Assembly: GCA_034620365.1 (NCBI GenBank)
Contig: JAQGEQ010000192.1
Coordinates: 1,793,001 to 1,857,000, forward strand
DNA length: 64,000 nt
Origin: Pegea sp. RAD2-039
Lineage: Eukaryota; Chordata; Thaliacea; Salpida; Salpidae
Reading direction: 5' to 3'
In this document: positions 57,559-64,000 of the stretch, piece after piece
Position numbering within the stretch: the first letter of the stretch is position 1
Layout: each line of letters starts with the position of its first letter
The notes under the pieces: generated by a model
The model's database searches: none
What the model was told of the DNA's origin: nothing
The model's input: only the letters and a program-made list of their open reading frames with translations
Translations under genes and position numbers: made by a program

Positions 57559-59214
57559 ATGAAGTGTACTAGAGAGGCTCATAGAGATTTGAAAGATGAT
57601 CCCTTCCCAAAAATGTCAACTTCCATCAGGAAGGAGAAAGAGGTTGAAGAGATGCGGATCAAGAGGGAAGCAAAGATGCAGAGAGCTGATGTTTATGCAG
57701 ATAATAAAAATATTTTGTATCCCAAACCCCAGGGAAAATTTATTCTCAGTCACCTTGAACATTTAGAAAAGATAAAAGGATTCAGGCAAGACCCGGTTGG
57801 CAAGTCGAGTCTTCGGGATGAATTAAAACCTGAAGATATGAAATATGCTGGAAAGAGTTTTGAGATCGGGGAACCTTTGAAAGCAATTGTTAATCCGCCG
57901 TTAAATCCTCTACAAGTAAATGAAGAAAGTCAAATTGGTCATCAAAATTATTTGAAAAGCCATCGTGGTTATTTTGTTGGAGAACAATGTAATCGAAATT
58001 ATGATTGGAAAGGAAGAAAAAAGGAAGAAATATTATTTGGGAAAGTTTTTGGTCGTAATTACGGAAGGACTGATGTGGATCGAGTGATGCATTGGAGCTT
58101 TGAAGATCCTTCTACACAGAAAAGTTTAATTATCTCAAATAAATTGAATAATTTCCAAAAGAAGTTCCAGCCTCAGTTAGGTAAAATACGTGACCCAAAC
58201 GAAAGCACGAGAAAAGTAGGACCTGGACACCGTTTTGGTATCAAATCAAAACCAGATAAGCACGATATGCGTCAACTGATCTTTAATAAACCAACAAACA
58301 ACTTGCCAACTGAATATGGTAAAAAAATTGGGTTAATAGCTGTAATAAGAGAACATCTAAAACGCGCGAATTACAACAACTTTAATAGCTTAGAAATGGC
58401 GTTCAAAAATGTCGACCGCGAAGGTAAAGGATTTATCACTAAAGAAGCATTGAAGAAGGTCTGTTGGAAGTTCAACTTGCCACTTGATGAAAATCTTCTA
58501 GAAGCACTGATGCGTTATTGTTGCTGTTTCAATGGAAACTTTGAAGATTTTGATAAAGAAACAGCTGTTTTGGATTATAACAAATTTGTCCAATTACTTA
58601 CTTGGCCCAGTGCTTATTTGACTGCAAATAGAAACTGTGAAACATTTGGCGCGGTTGCCAATGAGTTGACCTCGAAGATGGGAGATTTTAACAGTTTGAT
58701 GAAAAGAGAAAATGAACTTGAAAGAAGAACAATGCCTGTGAAACATAATACTACTTATTCTGAAATTGGAGTTGGTATTAATCATTGGAAGAAGAGTAGA
58801 TCTTGGCAAACACATGGCTTGCCATCAGTAAGAAAAGATATTTTGGCTCCAAGATTCAAAAGATGCTCTGATTTGACTGATTACGGAGAAGATGGCGACT
58901 TTGTAGATATTATGAGACCCTCAGTTTATATCTATCATGGATTGAATTATCGAGATCTAAACAAATTGAGAAACAAAGGCGAGATGAAGAGACTGTTTGT
59001 AGAGACTGGACCTCAACTTCAAAGCTCAGTATTTGAAAAAGTTTGGAGTCTAGCAATTAAGGTGTTCTCTATTAAAGATGAAGATGAAAAATTCTCAGTG
59101 AAAGGTTTTATTCAAATTTTGAAAAAGCTTTCTAACAGAGTCGCCTTTTTGAAACCTTCAGAATATAGAGTTGAAAGGTCATTTGCTGATTACAAGAAAC
59201 TTTCAGAGTATTAA
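57559..59214 (+). CDS. EFHB: EF-hand domain protein EFHB/CFAP21-like
   Basis: EFHB is an axonemal microtubule inner protein of motile cilia and flagella (family knowledge). One uninterrupted frame of 551 aa, shorter than the human protein (about 830 aa), chiefly because the long N-terminal region is missing. Features: YAGKSFEIGEPLKAIVNPP, KVFGRNYGRTDVDRVMHWSF, the VGPGHRFGIKSKPDK motif, which resembles the GVGPGxxFGV repeat of EFHB, and an EF-hand pair from about residue 275 (FKNVDREGKGFITKEALKKV). The loop DREGKGFITKEA is reasonably canonical. The C-terminal half ends in the conserved arrangement DIMRPSVYIYHGLNYRDL ... LFVETGP. It starts 188 bp after CCDC171 and, unlike it, has no introns. 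EFHB assignment is by motif recall; other EF-hand ciliary proteins are possible. Confidence 0.75.
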   Translation: MKCTREAHRDLKDDPFPKMSTSIRKEKEVEEMRIKREAKMQRADVYADNKNILYPKPQGKFILSHLEHLEKIKGFRQDPVGKSSLRDELKPEDMKYAGKSFEIGEPLKAIVNPPLNPLQVNEESQIGHQNYLKSHRGYFVGEQCNRNYDWKGRKKEEILFGKVFGRNYGRTDVDRVMHWSFEDPSTQKSLIISNKLNNFQKKFQPQLGKIRDPNESTRKVGPGHRFGIKSKPDKHDMRQLIFNKPTNNLPTEYGKKIGLIAVIREHLKRANYNNFNSLEMAFKNVDREGKGFITKEALKKVCWKFNLPLDENLLEALMRYCCCFNGNFEDFDKETAVLDYNKFVQLLTWPSAYLTANRNCETFGAVANELTSKMGDFNSLMKRENELERRTMPVKHNTTYSEIGVGINHWKKSRSWQTHGLPSVRKDILAPRFKRCSDLTDYGEDGDFVDIMRPSVYIYHGLNYRDLNKLRNKGEMKRLFVETGPQLQSSVFEKVWSLAIKVFSIKDEDEKFSVKGFIQILKKLSNRVAFLKPSEYRVERSFADYKKLSEY

Positions 59215-59959
59215 TATCGATGAGAACAAAGTAGATAGATATAATTTATATAAATTAAAATCTGATTAGTTGTAAAAGCTGTAGTACAAATTATAAGGTC
59301 GTAAAATCTCAAATAAATTTCTTTTTCAACATTTTTTTTAATCTGTAATCAAAAGATTTGATTTCTAAAACTTTTTTTGATGAAAGAATTACAAAAAATA
59401 TCTGATTTCTGGATTAATATAAAAATATTCTGGTTTTAAAGTCATAAAATTTTTTAGAATAATAATAGATTAGTATTCTCAAAATGTTTTATATAGTAAT
59501 TGATTTCAATATTTTGCGGTGAAATCATTATTTGTAAATATAAAGAATTTAGGATTTGTCAAAAACTGTTATCAATATTGTTTAGAAAAAAAGCTCTTAA
59601 GCTTGGTTAAAAATAAATAAAGTATATACTCTTCTATAGGTTTGTAGAATATTTTTATGAAATGTTAAATTGAAAAAATTAGCTTTTGGGATCAACTTTT
59701 TTAGTTAGTTAGTATCAATGGATTTTTTTAGAAGTAATATCCTTTGCTGTATCTAAGCAAGCGAGTTCTTGGTAATCAGCAGATTATACAGATTTATCTT
59801 TTATATGTATTCCTTTGTTGTGGTGACCAAAACGTTTTGCTGGTCAGTCAACTAGACTGATCCAAATAATTTTTTAATATCTTTTTACATAAGATTCAGA
59901 CAAGAGTTTGTGACGTTTGTGACAAGATACTGATATTTGCGCCACATTGCTAGATGAGC
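59215..59959. other. Spacer between EFHB and a LINE relic
   Basis: EFHB 3' UTR and A+T-rich flank (an AATAAA lies near 59310). Nothing else recognised. Confidence 0.4.
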
Positions 59960-60565
59960 GCATGTATAATTTACGAGATTGGTATGCAGGAAACTTAATA
60001 TTAAATACGATAGCTATATACTTCGTCTCAGCTTCATAAATTTAGATACTTTGGAAATTAGACGCAAGATATACGACTTAATTCTTATTTTTAAAATTAT
60101 CAACAGTTTATTTGAACTTCAGTTTGAAGACTTCTTTTCCATTAGTCCTTCCCTCAAGTTATACCAGCTCAGACGACGCACATTACATCTTAATAAGCGC
60201 ATATCACCTGGTACGTTAATCAGAGCAATTTTTTCTCATGCTGCACAATCAGACATCGAACCAGCTGCCATCAGACATTGCCATGTCAGAATCACTCGTG
60301 TTGCTTAGGCAGAAGTTGAACCGTTATAATATTGCCAACATTGTCACTTATAAACCGTGGTTTTTTCTCTCTTTTTTATATTATTAGCATTCTATGTAAT
60401 TGTTCACTGTTATATGCTTTGAGGACTACTGAAATGCCATGTGTTATATCTTTGCTTTCTATATTTCTAATTTAATATGTAATATTTGTGAGAATGTGTG
60501 TTAGCGGGAGGTGCTCTCTTTAGGTACCCACCTTCGTATTTATTGTAATAAATAAATAATTTAAC
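59960..60565 (+). mobile_element. LINE 3' end (CR1/L2-like), 5' truncated
   Basis: The frame at 59979-60308 encodes SYILRLSFINLDTLEIRRKI, then YDLILIFKIINSLFELQFEDFF and LYQLRRRTLHLNK. This is the C-terminal tail of CR1/L2-type reverse transcriptases (compare SYEERLxxLxLxTLExRRxRxDLIxxYKI). About 200 bp of 3' UTR follows, with GGTACCCACCTTCGTATTTA and then a short terminal repeat TAATAAATAAATAA, a typical LINE end. The frame stays open for about 110 codons, so the insertion looks younger than the other two relics. Confidence 0.82.
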
Positions 60566-62029
60566 CTTTATAAAGTTAAATACATTTTTTCAAAAATACT
60601 TTAATATAAATACGCGTCAATCATGAATACTTAGGCTTTTGGTCAAGGACATCGTGAAAACGCGCAATGAAACATTTACTTTCTTGGCATTAAATATGCC
60701 TTTTTAGCTTATATTAAAGTTTGAACACTTTTAATGAGTTGTAACAGCGGCTTATATTAGTGAATTTTTTTTACAAAAGATGAAGTGAATCAAGAAACAT
60801 CAAAACAGAAACAGAAAAAGTTTGCTCGAGAAAAATTCGTGGTACTTTTTATGTTTTTGAGCGTGGATGTTTTTAAGATGAGACAAACGCTTGTAACTTC
60901 GATCTTTAGCAACATAATAAATTACTGATTATTAAAACTTTATTCATTTAAACGTACTTTTACTAGCCAAGGTGTCAAATATACTCAGTTAACATTTTTT
61001 AAAGTTATTCTTAGTAGATGGAATTTGAGGTATAGTTGGTGAGACGTTTATTTTATAATATTGATAGCAGGATAAAATGACCACTTTTTAAAAATAACTT
61101 TGTTGCCTTTCTTTAAGAATTAAATATAAAGCAAAATTAAACAAAAAAAAAGTCAAAGTGTTATACATATTTCTAATATAATTGTAGCAAATTTAAAATA
61201 GTAAGCTGTTTATAAATGTCAAACAAATTTTTATAATCAAACAAAACTTCAAAAAAAGAAATTGAACTTTTGATATAGATTTTTTTTCGGTTTTATAGTT
61301 ATATATCATTACCAATTAAACATTGAGCCGTATGTTTGGGGTACTTTTTTAGTTATGTAGTATTAAACTACTTTAAGCAATACATTTAAGTATTGATTTT
61401 AACTTTAAGCCGGGCAAATAATTTCATGAACGGCTAGTTGGCTCGACATTGTCAAGCTTCAAAAACTTGTTTCAGACAGATCGTGCGCTTTGGGGTTGGG
61501 GTTCTTAAAAGCCCACTTGTTTTTAAAAGCTGGCACAAAAGTAGAAATTTGATGCTAATGTGACAAATTGTTAGATGTAAAATGTACATTTAACATTGCT
61601 TTTTATTTTTACTTTACCGACAACATTTGTAGGTGTACGGTAGTGTAGATGAAAAGATTTATGATGTTCTTTATAAACTCATCATCAATAGTTAAACAAA
61701 TCCAAAAGGAAAAACATTCATCCACTGTTTGGACATCTTCTAGTACTTACTTCATCTATATTCTATCTAAACTCAGATGAGTAAGGGATAAGTAGATTTT
61801 ATATTACATAATTATAATAAAAATTCTAAAAATGTATTTTGTTAATTAGAAAATTTGACCAGTACACATTTTTTAGGTTTTAACTTTATTTTTATATTTA
61901 CAGAACATATTTTACCGCTTTGGTAAAAAGCATAAATCAACGTATACTGAGTTCGCAATACTAGGCTCCTTTAGCTTGTCGTTGTTGAATAGCTTCTATC
62001 ATACAGAGGAATAACAAACAGGCATAAAA
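60566..62029. other. Spacer and presumed promoter of eEF2
   Basis: A+T rich. The last about 80 bp include CTCCTTT at 61966-61972, which could be a 5' terminal oligopyrimidine (TOP) start, as expected for a translation factor mRNA, and a non-coding leader up to the ATG at 62030. No other gene seen. Confidence 0.4.

Positions 62030-64000
<1,971 letters not shown>

Overview
The window is animal nuclear DNA: about 70 percent A+T, with split genes, canonical GT-AG introns and metazoan protein families (FGF, SIK, MOF/KAT8, ENPP4/5, NCLX, CCDC171, EFHB, eEF2). Many introns are only 45-60 bp, several genes have a single exon, non-LTR retrotransposon remnants are present, and a TGACGTCA palindrome recurs. 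Together these fit a compact invertebrate genome. A tunicate is my best guess, but this is an inference and another invertebrate, such as a cnidarian, is not excluded. All reading frames were joined by hand. For nearly every spliced gene the exon phases and total lengths close to whole codons, which is the main support for the models.

Layout. 1-2959 (+): C-terminal half of a salt-inducible kinase. 6733-7368 (-): small unidentified two-exon gene. About 7895-8510 (+): LINE remnant. 10992-13425 (+): ENPP4/5-type ectophosphodiesterase. 14055-14416 (+): glutaredoxin, followed at 14733-15601 by a tandem paralogue that has lost both active-site cysteines and carries a tRNA-Pro(UGG) in its intron. 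15877-17202 (-): KAT8/MOF acetyltransferase. About 18985-19610 (-): LINE remnant. 21946-23487 (+): IK/RED, with SREK1 only 143 bp downstream (23631-26774). 29889-32066 (+): intronless protein with two telobox-type Myb domains. 32567-36133 (+): mitochondrial Na/Ca exchanger NCLX (SLC8B1) with two U12-type introns. 38732-39319 (-): calmodulin-like protein. 41946-45124 (+): secreted FGF. 47848-48422 (+): SH3BGRL-family protein. 51058-57370 (+): CCDC171, about 30 exons. 57559-59214 (+): EFHB/CFAP21-like. About 59960-60565 (+): LINE 3' end. 62030-64000 (+): eEF2, running off the right edge.

The neighbours are mostly unrelated housekeeping, signalling and ciliary genes rather than a pathway cluster. 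Two adjacencies may matter. IK and SREK1, both splicing factors, lie head to tail and could be co-transcribed. The two glutaredoxins are a clear tandem duplication with the same intron phase and position. CCDC171 and EFHB are also close neighbours (188 bp apart), but a poly(A) signal separates them.

The points most worth a second look are the minor-spliceosome introns in NCLX, the animal protein with two teloboxes, the CxxC-less glutaredoxin with a nested tRNA, the IK-SREK1 doublet, and the repeated 14-bp palindrome TGATGACGTCATCA.
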